A DNA stretch of 64,000 nt from Hetaerina americana. Taxonomy: Eukaryota; Arthropoda; Insecta; Odonata; Calopterygidae. The number at the start of each line of letters is the position of its first letter. Position 1 is the first letter of the stretch. The notes below the pieces were generated by a model. It made no database searches. It saw nothing but the letters and a program-made list of their open reading frames with translations, and had not been told where the DNA came from. The DNA lies in NCBI GenBank assembly GCA_022747635.1, contig JAKTNV010000020.1:1114001-1178000 (forward strand), given 5' to 3'. Below are positions 11,201 to 22,164 of this stretch, in pieces. The translations under genes were made by a program, and so were the position numbers.

Positions 11201-12454
11201 TTTAGTGAATCAACCGATTGATCAAGTCGGAAATGCGTCAATCTCAAGTTTGGATTTAAGGTTTTGCGAACCATTCGATTCGTCGTCTCCCGAGTCTCGA
11301 TCCCTCGCAGCCTTATTCAGAGGGGTTCAGTCGGACTGGCATTTGACATTAATGAGACCCGAATGTGCACTCAGCGTCATCGATATTCCAATCCGCGAAG
11401 ATCGGCGTCCCAAGTCGCGACTTTTCCTTCCGCCCCTTCGCTCACCGTATCTCCCGCTCACTCCGCCGCTCTCCCATCCCTTTCCCTGACCACGCGCACA
11501 CAGATCCCTCGACGGGTCAAGGCCTGAGTTCGCGCTTCCCTTCCTCCGCCACTCTCTCTTTCTTCCCGTGCTCCCTCTCCATTTGATCTCTTTATCATCC
11601 CTGCACGCGAAGGTTTCCGAATACGTATTCTTCGCCCGTCCACTTCTGCCTCTCCGATCCGCCGCCCAATTGGACTCCTCCCACCCATTGACTCCTCGTC
11701 CGCAAGCCTCTTTCTTCTTGAGTTTGCGAGTGGTTGCCGCTTGGCGCTGAATACTTTCTTAGCTCAGCACGGGAGCATTTCATTTCCAAATGAATGAGTG
11801 GATTACCTTCCCATGAATTATCTACAGGTGGTTTTTTTTCACGTGTTATCCCTACCCTTCCGTGAGCTCACGAAAGTATAAAAGTGATATTAGCTTTCGA
11901 AAATCGATGGGAGGGCGCGCGACGTAGCGGAGAGGCACTCCGAAACACAGGCGCCTCAAGGGGACGGCCGTGCGATTACCGAGCGTCCGGCACCATTGGG
12001 TCTTCCTCCCTTGACCCTCCACATAGCATCCACCGTACACCTATTTGGTTATGTTTAACCGGAAAAATCCCGAGATAGAGCGGCTTCTATGTCTTCACCT
12101 CGTCTCTCGGCATGCATCTGCACTGTTGGGCGCAGCACTTGTGACTTTGACGCTCGCTTCCCGTCAGCTCGGCGTTTTCGCGTCCTTCATGTGCACTATA
12201 CCCACCTAAAAGGCGAATGGCGGGGGGCACAAGCCACGCGTACGGTAGTATTAGTCCACCAAACCTACATCACGTGAAAAACTCGTGTGTACTCTAGCCT
12301 ATGGACGCAAAGCAGCGGCTGTTCTGTGTGATTAAGTCGTACAATTCTAGCATTCTAGTTTATTCAACAATTTCGGAAATTTGGGATCAATATTTCGTCA
12401 TCATGGCTGCCTGAATCGTCCGAAGGAAGAGCGAGTGCTTGAATGTGTTTCTAA
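11201..12454. other. Unassigned sequence with C/T-rich tract
   Basis: From 11400 to 11740 the plus strand is pyrimidine-rich with scattered CpG, and short open frames there are compositional. Near 12190-12235 a GGCGAATGGCGGGGGGCAC stretch resembles the hairpin of the variant repeat at 8650, without the rest. No gene is supported. Confidence 0.45.
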
Positions 12455-14010
12455 CAGATTTCAAAGTTTACAGACACGGTAGAGATACAAGACCTGGAGG
12501 AGGGGTTTTCGTGGCAGTGTAAAGTAATTTTGAAAGCAGGCAAGTTTCATTTGAAAAAAATAACATAGAAAGTGTTTCGTGTACCTTACTACGGACCAAT
12601 CAACCCAACATAAATTTAGGCTCTTTCTACAGACCTCCAGACTCAGATTTGAAAACACTTCACACCCTCAACGATCAAATTTACAATTTTACACGTAAAA
12701 ATAATAACAGCATCAACATTATTTAGTGGCGACTTTAACTTCCCTGGTATCGATTGGGACAGCAATATCGTTAAATCTAGGACCTTCGATCGCGAATCTT
12801 GCAATTCCTTGATAACATTGGTTCAAAGAAACTCCCTCCATCAAGCAGTACGCATGCCCACCCGTGGAAAGAACATATTGGACCTATTTCTTACAAACAC
12901 GCCTGAACGTATTATTAGTGTATCAACTGACGAGGGCTTGAGTGACCATAAGGCAGCTAATATCCACTTGGCCATAGAATTAAAAAACATTGTTAAACTA
13001 AAAAGAAAAATTTATAATTACCATATGGCAGACTTTGAAGCTTTTGCCAATCAATTAAACTCTTCACTACCCGACTTCAAAACCCGCTTAAGTCATGTCA
13101 ACGTGGAAGAATTGACAGTATTTATCAATACCATGCAAAAAGGCATAATAGATTTCATCCCTATATAATACGTTAAAGCAAATCGCAACCCCAGGTGGTA
13201 CAATAAAGACGTTAGAAAAGCCCTTCGAAAGCAGAGAATGCAACGCTCTAGGGTAAAGAGGGCAGGCGGAACACATCATCCCATGAGAATAAAAAATTAT
13301 GGGACCCATATCTTTCTGGCCATATGTCAGGGAAGTAAATGGGAGTAAACAAACCGTGGCTTGCTTAAGGGATTGTAGAAATATAATTCATGCAGACAGT
13401 AAGGGTAAAGCTAACATCCTGAATTCATCCTTCCAAAGCGTTATCACGAACGATGTTGTCACCACATATCTCCAAGACACAATACATACTCAACCCATGG
13501 AAAAAATAACAGCTGACCAACAAGGAATTCTAATATTGCTTAATGAGATTAAGCCCAACAAATCCCCGGGACCCGAAAATATACCAGCTAGGGTGATAAA
13601 ACATTTAGCTCCAAACATTGCCCCGTACCTTGAATTCATATTTAACAAATCCCTCACAGAGTGCAAAGTACCTAAAATTTGGAAAACCGCGCAAAAAACG
13701 CCTATTTTTAAAAGTGGTGACAGGGAGGATCCCAGTAATTACAGACCTATATCCCTCACTTCTATCTGTTGCAAAATCTTAGAGCACATAATTGTCAGTT
13801 CAATAATGAGACACCTTGACAACATTAACTTTTTAAGTGACAATCAACACGGATTCAGGATAACCCGCTCCTGCGAAACCCAATTAGGATTATTTACATA
13901 TGATTTACTTTTATCGGGTGAGAGAGGTAGGCAAGTGGATGCGATCTTTTTAGATTTTCAAAAGGCATTTGATAAGGTTCCCCATGGTAAACTCATTCAT
14001 AAATTAAAGG
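12455..14010 (+). pseudogene. LINE-A1 endonuclease and N-terminal RT (rearranged locus 1)
   Basis: This is a 5'-truncated CR1/L2-like element. The first part carries APE endonuclease landmarks in broken frames: a GGGVFVAV-like block near 12500, SFYRPPDS near 12630, GDFNFPGIDWD near 12735, and SDHKAA near 12945. From 13299 to 14010 one open frame covers the start of RT: NKSPGPENIPARV, NYRPISLTSICCKILEHII, then motif A FLDFQKAFDKVPHG, which keeps the catalytic Asp. At about 14010 the reading stops abruptly because the DNA switches to the opposite strand of the same element. It is not functional. Confidence 0.85.
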
Positions 14011-14576
14011 TCTGTTCCCTCTGTTCCCGCTCTGAAAGAAAATCTTTAACCCAACTTATTGCGCCCTTGTTTATACCCGCGACCTTTAATTTATGAATGA
14101 GTTTACCATGTGGGACCTTATCAAATGCCTTTTGAAAATCTAAGAAGATGGCATCCACTTGCCTACCTCTCTCACCAGATACAAGTAAATCATGTGTAAA
14201 TAATCCTAATTTGGTCTCGCAGGAGCGGGTTTTCCTGAATCCGTGTTGATTGTCACTTAAAAAGTTAATATTGTCAAGGTGTCTCATTATTGAACTGACA
14301 ATTATGTGCTCTAAGATTTTGCAACAGATAGAAGTGAGAGATATAGGTCTGTAATTACTGGGATCCTCCCTGTCACCACCTTTAAAAATAGGCGTTATTT
14401 GCGCGGTTTTCCAAAACTTAGGTACTTAGCACTCTGTGAGGGATTTTTAAAATATAAACTCAAGGTACGGGGCAATGTTTGGAGCTAAATGTTTTATCAC
14501 CCTAGCTGGTATATTTTCGGGACCCGGGGATTTGTTGGGTTTAATCTCGTTAAGCAATTTTGGAATTCCATGTTGG
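14011..14576 (-). pseudogene. Inverted LINE-A1 RT segment
   Basis: Minus-strand LINE-A1, reading from the NKSPGPE region (at 14560) back to SEREQR (at 14015), is joined between two plus-strand LINE-A1 parts. It repeats RT sequence already present in sense at about 13800-14010, so the two arms form an inverted repeat. The right junction (attccatgttg|ggtacctcag, near 14576) is the same as at 41535. Confidence 0.85.
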
Positions 14577-15960
14577 GTACCTCAGGGAAGTGTGATCGGG
14601 CCGTTGCTTTTCTTGATATTTGTTAACGATTTGAACCGCGAAGTGAAAAGTAAAATTAGGATGTTCGCGGATGACACGGTGATCTATCGGGAGATATCTG
14701 AGGATGAGGATCGTTTTAATCTAGCGCAGGATTTAGATTGCATTATTAAATGGTGTTCTAACTGGGGATTGACACTAAATTATAATAAATGTTCGGTGGT
14801 AAATTTCTTTTACAAGATCAACGGAATTTGCTTACAAATTAGCTGGAGGTGACCTAGCAGTAGTTGATACGGTAAAATACCTAGGTGTCACATTCACCAA
14901 AGACTTAACTTGGGGGACTCACATACGTAAAGTCTGCGGTCAAGCATATAAAAAATTGGGATTCATTAGACGCATTGTCGGCAAAAGTGACTCGAAGGTC
15001 AAGGAACTTTGTTACCACGCTCTTGTAAGGCCTCATTTAGAATACGCATGCAGCGTGTGGGATCCTACTGAAAAAGGCCTCATTCGGGAAATTGAGAGGG
15101 TTCAACGCCGGGCAGCCCGTTTTGTAAAAAATTCTTACGATGAAACGCAAAGCGTCACCGAAATGCTCATGGAGTTGGGGTGGGAATCATTGGCTGAGAG
15201 ACGATTCAATGCAAGATTGAAATTATTTAATAAATTCAGATCCACATGTTTCAGCACCGAGGTCTCGCAAATTATTCGTACTCCTACATACATTGGTCGC
15301 TTGGATCATGGATATAAAATTCGGGAAATAGATGCCAGAACTAGCCGCCTCAAGGACTCCTTCTTCCCACGGGCAGTACGGGATAGCAACTGCAGGGTTA
15401 TAGATAGCAGAAATTCCACTTGCCACCCTCAGCGTCTAGAGAATAATTATTTCTACTTAAATGCATGGTCTTCCACTAACCTTGTGTGTTTTGTTATCAT
15501 AACCCACTCTTGCCGAATGACCTCATTAGTGTTCTGTTTATCTGTTTTTAAGTTTCCCTTTCAATCCCTCGTCCCTCTCCGCGGGGGGAAATTCGTGCTA
15601 CCTGCAACGTTGGGTCGCATTCCCTGCCTTTTAGAGTCTCCTGGGGGGGTAGAGTGTTTTGTGGTTCATGTTCATGTTTTAGTGGTGTTTCACATTCTTG
15701 CTTGTTGTGTCCTGGCTTGCGTGTTGTAGGATGGCTTTCGTGCTGCATCCTGGGGTGCAGTTGTTTGTTGGTTCATGGCATATTTGTTTGCAGGAGAGCT
15801 GAATGAAGGGATTTTTGCATGGGTGTGTGCGCTGCTGTGGGTGTAATTTTCCATGTTGTTGTTTTGCATATGGAATTGTTCCTTTTTACGGGTGGTGACC
15901 TAACACCCTCCGCCACACGCCCTTGCGGCGGCTTGCGGGGTTTTACGTAGATGTAGATGA
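14577..15960 (+). pseudogene. LINE-A1 3' half: RT catalytic core, C-terminus and 3' UTR
   Basis: The sense strand starts at VPQGSVIGPLLFLIF (14577 on) and contains the RT catalytic box FADDTVIYREI near 14670. A frameshift near 14810 separates this from the C-terminal region (14956-15450: KKLGFIRRIVGK, RPHLEYACSVWDP, RRAARFVKNSY, SFFPRAVRDSN). The 3' UTR follows, ending in the conserved hairpin at 15887-15945 and a short GATGTA tail. Up to about 15060 it is almost identical to 41536-42020; after that it carries a different subfamily signature (DPTEKGLIREIER). Confidence 0.85.
15887..15960 (+). repeat. LINE-A 3' terminal hairpin and tail
   Basis: The order is acgggtggtgacctaacacc, cgccacacgcccttgcggcg, gcttgcgggg, then gtagatgtagatga. 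CCGCC/GGCGG and (C)CCCGC/GCGGGG can pair, giving a stable hairpin directly before the (TAGATG)n tail. The same block ends every LINE-A1 and A2 copy in the window. Confidence 0.85.
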
Positions 15961-16289
15961 ATCTCTCTAATTTCATATCTCGGGTGCTCTAATCCTTCGG
16001 CATAATTTTGCGCTTTCCCTCTGACACAAGGAAAATCAAGCGCCCGCCACCTTTCTGAAATCCCCTCTTGGCAAATCTTCCTCGGGATCAGGAGTCTCCC
16101 AACAAACCCATCATTCCTCCATCGTGCTCCTCACGACCACCCGTAGCAAATTTGAACAAATCTGATGTATTTCAACCGAACTTATCTAATTAATTCATGT
16201 AAGTTTTCTCTCGTGAATCCCAAATACTTACTGAATATTTTAATTTCGGGGCAAATAAAGTGAAGTAACTCTCACTTTTTTATTACATT

Positions 16290-16640
16290 TTCCTGCGATC
16301 CGTATAAAGAAGCTAAGCTTCTTTAAGGCCGACCCGCATACTATATTCTTCTAATATGTGTACCCCATTAAAGTTTTGATTACAGTGTTCCACCTAAGTA
16401 CATATTTGACTTGTCCTTAAAGGAGTGTCGCAATTAATTCTTTTTTATAATTTATGTCGTTTTCAAATATTCTATTCCACAACCTCACTGCTGTACCTTT
16501 TCTTATATTTAATTGCAGCCCAATTCCTTTACGCCGCTCCGATATCCAATCTAAATTCAGTTTCCCGAGTGTGTGTCGCCCTCTGCCGGTGCCCTAATTT
16601 ATCGTGAAATCAGCTCTCGTCTGCAAATAATCTAAAATTG
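16290..16640 (-). pseudogene. LINE-A3 fragment
   Basis: The antisense sequence matches 55320-55600. Shared blocks include tattcttctaat.tgtgt.cccca and the later ttctttttataatttatg and ccaattcctttacgcc parts. In the better copy the frame reads as the post-catalytic RT region (a KYLG..W..HI-like stretch). It is a third LINE-A-related subfamily, heavily decayed. Confidence 0.5.
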
Positions 16641-17312
16641 CTGCCAGCATGGGACCTTAGGTGGTTAGTATATCGCAAGACGAGTAGGGACCCTCTGAAG
16701 CCGACTTAAATTTGGTGACAAATCCATTATCTATTCAAGTACAATATTTTAATACTTGGAAACGGCTGTCAGGGATGAACGGGAATATTCTTATCATTGT
16801 CTTAAATATTCAAGAAGCCATTCGGAATGTAAAAGAATTCCTTCATCTCCATTTAAGTGTTACCTCATGGTACATTAAGAGTAATTTTCAGGTTTCCCCG
16901 GAGTATTTCACTTCTTAACTACATCCTTATTATTTTTAAATGACTACCACTTAACTAATTCTACACTCGAATAATACAATAGCTGCTTAATTAATGCTAT
17001 ATGCTGCACGCTGTCACTCTTAACAAACTATATTTTTTTATAGATGACCCGAAGGTGACACTTTTAATTTACCTAAAAAATAATGTATATTTTGGAACAA
17101 GGTTATCTCTTGAGCTATTAGTACATGAATAAATAATATACACGATATGCATTTATTCACAGGACTTATAATTTGTACATTTGTCAGAAATTAGTAGTAT
17201 AGGGAACGATATTCCATGTCCCGCTGAAAAAAATACAACATACTAGCATTTCCTCCGTTCCAAATAAAAGAGAGATATCACAAGAATACCAACCAATATG
17301 GGGAGTGAAAAA
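16641..17312. other. Unassigned AT-rich sequence
   Basis: No recognisable gene or shared repeat. Confidence 0.5.
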
Positions 17313-17462
17313 CTGATCGCGGCACTTTTCCACTTCATAAACTTTTTATTGTGCGACCGGGTTTCGAAGTATTACATCATCATCACGTCTGATGATGATG
17401 TAATACATCGATACCCGGTCGGAAAATAAAAATGTTATCAAGTGGAAAAGTTCTACGATCAG
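17313..17462. mobile_element. Fold-back element F1 with GACCGGGTTTCG core
   Basis: About 150 bp form a near-palindrome. The left arm (ctgatcg...acttttccact...gcgaccgggtttcg...tacatcatcatcac) is mirrored by the right arm (gatgatgatgtaatac...acccggtcgg...agtggaaaagt...cgatcag). The core GCGACCGG(G)TTTCGA and the CATCATC repeats recur in F2 and F3. There is no coding capacity. Confidence 0.75.
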
Positions 17463-17639
17463 TTATTCATTTTGTTCGACTTCCACCACATCACGCCTGG
17501 GGCAACTCAATTTGCAATAAGGGGAGGATGAAAAGATTAATTCTCAAGGTAAACCACAGGATCCTGTAGAAGCTGTAGATCAAAACTTATCACTTTTGGA
17601 TCTGTAGTCGAAGTAGGAAGGATAATATCTAGGTACAAC

Positions 17640-18130
17640 TAAAGAAAGACGCGCTGGAATAAAGGGAAATATTTTGCTATTTAGGAAGCAGGATCACTGG
17701 TTAGGGAAGAAACATAAGAATTATATTAAGCATGATAGAAATGGCAAGGGAGAATATGCATCGGTAGAAACCATTACCCGGAGCAAAGAGTTTTAGCCTC
17801 AAGATGAGGAAGCGACTAATTAAAAATAGCAACAGGAATTTGCTTTATAAAAGCAGTGAGGCATGGAATATTGGAGCAGGAAGACATGATTAGGAAGCCA
17901 TATTGTAGTATGGATGAATGGACATGATGAAATGGACAAACAAGAGTAAGGAATGGAGGAGGACTTCGGAGAGTGGGAAGGAGAGGCCTATGGGGGACGG
18001 TTAGGTGAAGAAGAGGGAAAATGGTTGGACTCCCCTTGAGGTACTTACTAAGGACGATCATTGAGGAAAACACGGTGGGGGAAATCACAGAGGAAGGCCA
18101 AGGGTGAGCTATGGCAAGCATGTTGGTTAC
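17640..18130 (+). pseudogene. LINE C-terminal remnant (LINE-B related)
   Basis: Broken plus frames give MRKRLIKNSNRNLLYKSSEA then WNIGAG near 17800-17875, and later a LLRTIIEEN...GRPRVSYG-like end near 18050-18115. This matches the conserved order after RT in RTE-like LINEs (KRLLKT..W..LYG.E.W; GKRGRGRPR.SY). It is divergent from LINE-B proper and strongly decayed. Confidence 0.5.
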
Positions 18131-18147
18131 TGGTTAGTGTTATGAGC

Positions 18148-18424
18148 TATACATCTACATCTACATCCACTTAATACCCCGCAAGGGCGTGTGGCGGGGG
18201 GTGTTAGGACACCTCCCGTAATTTAGAAAAGAAAAAAAATCCGCATGCAAAAACCAAAAATTCATACATCCACAAAAAAACATGGCATACATTCATGCAA
18301 GAACACTTACACCCCACACACATGCAAACAAACTAAATGTTACATACACATACACCTGAAAGTATACCTTACATCTTTGAATTGTTTAATTTTGTTGCAA
18401 CCTATAAATTAAATGTTTTTAATA
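18148..18424 (-). mobile_element. 5'-truncated LINE-A2 3' end
   Basis: Antisense 3' UTR of LINE-A2: the TACATC repeats and hairpin (18150-18215) are followed by the UTR also seen in sense at 34260-34540 (tgcatgcggtttttt, gtgtttgcatgtgt and so on, on the opposite strand). It lacks coding sequence. The next LINE end abuts it directly at 18425. Confidence 0.75.
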
Positions 18425-19117
18425 TTTCTACATCTACATAATACCCCGCAAGCCGCCGCAAGGGCGTGTGGCGGGGGGTGTTAGGTCACCAACCGTAAAA
18501 AGGAACAACACCACATGCAAACCAACAACGTGGAACATTACACCCACAGCAGCGCAAGCACTCATGCAACAATCCCTTCGTCCAACACTCATGCAAACAC
18601 ATATACCGAAAACCAACAAAAAACTGCACCCCAGGATGCAGCAAGAAAGCCATCCTACAACACGCAAGCCAGGACACAACAAGCAAGAATGTGAAACACC
18701 ACTACCGCATGAACATGCACCACAAAACACTCTACCCCCCGAGGAGACTCTAAAAGGCAGGGAATGCGACCCAACGTCGCAGGTAGCACGAATTTCCCCC
18801 CGCGGAGAGGGACGAGGGATCTACATCTACATCTACATCTACATCTACTTAATACCCCGCAAGCCGCCGCAAGGGCGTGTGGCGGGGGGTGCTAGGACAC
18901 CACCCGGGATTGAGAGGGAGACTTAAAAACAGATGAACAGAACAATAATGAGGTCATTCGGAAAGAGTGGGTTATGATAACAAAACACAAGGTTAGTGGA
19001 AGACCATGCATTTAAGTAGAACTAATTATTCCCTAGAGGCTGAGGGTGGCAAGTGGAATTTTTGCTATCTATAACCCTGCAGTTGCTATCCCGTATTGTC
19101 CGTGGGAAGGAGTCCTT
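18425..19117 (-). pseudogene. 5'-truncated LINE-A1 3' end, interrupted
   Basis: Antisense LINE-A1: tail and hairpin at 18426-18490, then 3' UTR, then the last coding codons near 19040-19110, where it stops. It is split at 18821-18905 by a hairpin-only insertion flanked by GGGAT. Confidence 0.8.
18821..18905 (-). mobile_element. 85-bp hairpin-only LINE-A insertion
   Basis: Four TACATC units plus the LINE-A terminal hairpin, and nothing else, are inserted into the LINE-A1 UTR. The 5-bp target GGGAT is present on both sides (18816-18820 and 18906-18910). The ggacaccacccg end is of LINE-A2 type. It looks like an extremely 5'-truncated retrotransposition product. Confidence 0.75.
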
Positions 19118-19678
19118 GATGCTTGAGTAAGGTCTGGTTTACAGAGGACAAAAAAAAGATAGTAAAAAAAGGAAAGCACTCACCGATCACAAATCAGAGA
19201 CAAAAGGACAAAAACCACCCCAATCCACTAAAATAAATTACTACTGCCACATACTACGGTTAACAAACCACACACAAGACGAAAACTATATAAACGAAGC
19301 AACGTATACGTTGACACTGCACTACACTTCACTAAAACCAAAAGCACCAAGAATCAAGCTGGCAGGCAGGGAGCCGCTGGTGGGTCAAACCAGTTATCAG
19401 GAGCGCTCAGTAGGCAGGTCCGCTCAGGTTGAGGGCCAGAGAGAGAATGATATACAAGTGGTATGTGTGTTGTTTCATCACATTGGCTTTGGAATACATA
19501 AAAAATATTAACATACTCGTAACAATAAAGAAAAGATATGGGCCACATATATCAATCAACTGATTATTGATGTTTAACTGTTTTATGTAGGACTTTTGGG
19601 ACGAACACTGACTGAACAATGAATCATTTTTATGTCTCTCCAAACAAAGGACAATTCGCGTGACATTAAACCGTTCTT
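19118..19678. other. Unassigned sequence
   Basis: A-rich at the start, with no recognisable element or gene. Confidence 0.5.
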
Positions 19679-20110
19679 TTACTCGGTATATTTCCTTTCC
19701 GAATCCCTTCTCAGCTTGCCTTTTAATTTTCTCCCCTCAATCACACTCCTCAGCATTCCACTGCCAATCAATATTCTCTGCATCCATCTTTTCTGCCCTT
19801 GAATGACTTCTTCCAACAATCCCCTCTCTCCCGCAACCATACCTAGCACCTCCTCATTTGTTTTCCTCTCTGTCCGCTTCACCTTCTTCGTCCTTCTCTG
19901 CATCCAAATTTTAAAAGCCTCCAATCTACGCCTATCATTCTGATTCAATTGCCATGTTTCCGCGCCGTACAAAACCACGCTTCACATCAAGATTTTGACG
20001 AGTCTTTTCTAAAGGTCCTCACTCAACGCTCTTGTCATCGAGGCCCTCCTCCTTGCGAAAAAATCTTTGCCTAGTCCCTAGAGTTCTCACTTGGATGTTG
20101 CTTGTAGAAT
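19679..20110 (-). pseudogene. LINE-B-like C-terminal fragment
   Basis: The minus frame 19679-19978 encodes MVLYGAETWQLNQNDRRRLE, then VKRTERKTNEEVLGMVAGER and GSGMLRSVIEGRKLKGKLRR. This is the same C-terminal block as LINE-B (YGAETW..RRLEAF; KTNEEVLGM; GSGMLKTVIEGR) with about one residue in three changed, so it is a related but distinct subfamily. Upstream (higher coordinates), stops break the frame near 19985. Confidence 0.75.
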
Positions 20111-20125
20111 CCAGTAGAATTTCAA

Positions 20126-21060
20126 GTGCTTTGTGGTGGGCTATGGAGGGCGGTGTGTTTTGGCATAGGATGGTTGGTGGAGACATTGGATTTGATTAGT
20201 GAGAGTGATTTTTCATTCGGACGGAGAGGGTGTGCTGAAATCGCCGTTGTAACGGGAGGGGTTGGAGTTGTATGTCAATCGGTAAATACCATTTTTGGAT
20301 GCGCAAGTTGAATCAGTGTGGATGAGGAGAGGGCAGCACTTGCAACGTGGGAGGCTACACGGTGGTGCGGGAGACGAGCAGTGGGGTGGGTGGTGCATGG
20401 TATCCCAGTAGACAGAGGGGCATTCTTTGAAGAGGCAAACCCTCAACTATTAAGATGAGAATGTGATTATTTTATAACATCTCGGGTGCCGCGAAGGTAT
20501 GTGGCGGTCAAATTAAATGTTTCAAAGCGGATGGATTCCTTTGGGTCTTGGGAGTGTAATGCGAGGATGGGGGAGGGGCTGTGCCTTTTAGAGTAGTGCT
20601 TCAAGGTATCTGCATATTTGGGAGCGTCATGTAATGTACTATTGCATGCTGTTGGGGAGATGAGTGGCTGCAGCCTTGGTGGCCATAGACCGAGAAAGGA
20701 AACTCATTTGGTGTGCGTTAGTTGTTGAAGCATAGGCATTGCTTGTGGGTTTGATGTGGGCGGAAGGTTTGAGTGGATCGCGAGTGGTAGGAGAATGTGT
20801 GTTTGGAAGAGGTCAGAAGTAGAAGAAGTGAAGGAGGAGAGGGGATGAGGGGAGGTGGGGTAAGAAGAGGAAGTGTGAAGTAGCAGGGTGGAAGTTCTGT
20901 TCTTCATAGGTGGCCCATATATCCGTAGACAGGTGGGTGTGAGTTGGGTCCACGCAGGTGCCACTGCTGTGCCTGTGGTCTAACGACCATTGTTGAATGT
21001 GATGGCGACTTGTGCCAGTACGAGGGTTGCTAATTGGACGAAAAAGTCGCGGCATTGGGA
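20126..21060 (-). pseudogene. Possible decayed Penelope-like element of a second lineage
   Basis: On the minus strand, near 20990-20940, a stretch reads TGTAVAPAWTQLTPT, similar to the GTAMxxPxxANL RT motif B of Penelope-like elements. About 650 bp downstream, near 20370-20240, it reads PCSLPRCKCCPLL, then CASKNGIYRLTYNSN, then SRYNGDFS. This resembles the Cys-rich GIY-YIG endonuclease module (PC..PRC..C; GIYxxxC; YxGxxS) of some PLE lineages. The order RT then EN is right. YIG would be changed to YNG, and stops interrupt the frame, so it cannot be active. The match is from motif memory only and is uncertain. Confidence 0.4.
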
Positions 21061-21560
21061 GAGGGATTTACTTCAGAGAATTCAAGATCTTAGTTGCGAG
21101 GCATGGATGCGTTAAGGGAAATCTATAGTGGTCGTTAGTATGTTTGTTTGAGGAGGGATTTTGATTGACTGTGGGAAGTGGGGGAAGTGATTGTGATCTT
21201 AATTCAAGCTGGGTAGGTGTGCGAATATCAGTTGAATGTTAGGGACTACGCTAGGAAAAATCCATTCTGTGGAGGCCTGAAGGTAAAGGGGCGGTCAAGG
21301 GTGTAAGTCTTGTGGATATCTGAGGTCCCAGATCCGAAATCTCCGAACGTGTGACATTACTGCGACAACTATTTTGCCAAAAAAGGTTTGCAGCATTAAC
21401 ATTTTAAGCATTAAGTTATCATGCAAAATAGAACATTTATAGAAGGTTGGTTGAGCGAAGGGATTCGGGAGAGAGTTTTCAATTGGAGTGCCGTGATTGG
21501 TGGCGAGCACCGCGTCGAGTGGAGAGGGGGCGCGTGATGCGAGCGGGTCATCAACGTCCG
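21061..21560. other. Unassigned sequence
   Basis: AT-rich sequence without a recognisable element. GC content climbs sharply from 21480. Confidence 0.45.
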
Positions 21561-21692
21561 CTCATTTGTTCATTCCCATTGGCCGCAGGAGGAGGTCATG
21601 GTGAGAGCGGCGCCCTGGATCTCCCGGAGCGGGGGCCGGCCCTGAGCGGCGCTCGGGGAAGATGCGACGGCGGTGACCCCGGGGCGTGCGGG

Positions 21693-22041
21693 ATGGCGTC
21701 GGAGGGCGCCGAGGAAGACGAGGAGGACTGCTCGTCGCCGCTGGCCCAACAGCGCCACCCCCGGCGCCCGCACCACCACCGTCCACGCCACCGTCAGCAA
21801 CACGACAACACCGGCGTATGGGGAGGGGAGGCGGTTGGGGGCAGCCCTCGGCGGCAGCAGGGGCGGCAGCAGCAGGCGTGGCCCGGCGGCGGGAACCTCC
21901 TTTCGGTGCCGGACCCCTCGGCGCCGCCCTACCGCCGACCCCCTTCGCCGCCCACGCCCGGCCGGGAGGAGCCCTGCCAGGGGCGCGAGTGGGGCAGGGG
22001 CGGCAGCGGGGACGTGGCGTCGCAGAACAGCGAGGGCCTCG
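21693..22041 (+). CDS. Candidate first coding exon of an unknown host gene
   Basis: A GC- and CpG-rich block holds an ATG in a reasonable context (gcgggATGG). It opens an acidic then low-complexity frame, MASEGAEEDEEDCSSPLAQQ, continuing with His/Arg/Gln- and Pro/Gly-rich sequence to about residue 116. The frame runs into an excellent splice donor (ctcG|GTGAGT, junction 22041/22042), giving a 349-nt exon in phase 1. The frame is open upstream to 21447, but that region reads like GC-rich 5' UTR. I recognise no domain. The start, donor and island together suggest a promoter-proximal exon, but GC-rich DNA also gives open frames by chance, and I cannot find the next exon. Confidence 0.4.
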
Positions 22042-22164
22042 GTGAGTGATCCGACCGTTCATCCTCACTCGCTGGCTCACCTGCGCCGCGAAACATGAAA
22101 TGGGGCAACGCTCGTGGTGGGAAAGGCATTCACCCAGCGGGGCGGATGTCATGCATCCGGTACT

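Noticed and set aside
11205..11750. Overlapping open frames in the C/T-rich tract
   Set aside because: Composition-driven (Ser/Pro/Leu-rich in all frames), with no domain.
18468..18926. 152-residue open frame over stacked LINE ends
   Set aside because: It is antisense LINE-A 3' UTR and hairpin repeats read through; the IYIYIY run is the TACATC tail. Not a gene. The same shadow frame recurs at 26.5, 36.0, 39.7 and 42.6 kb.
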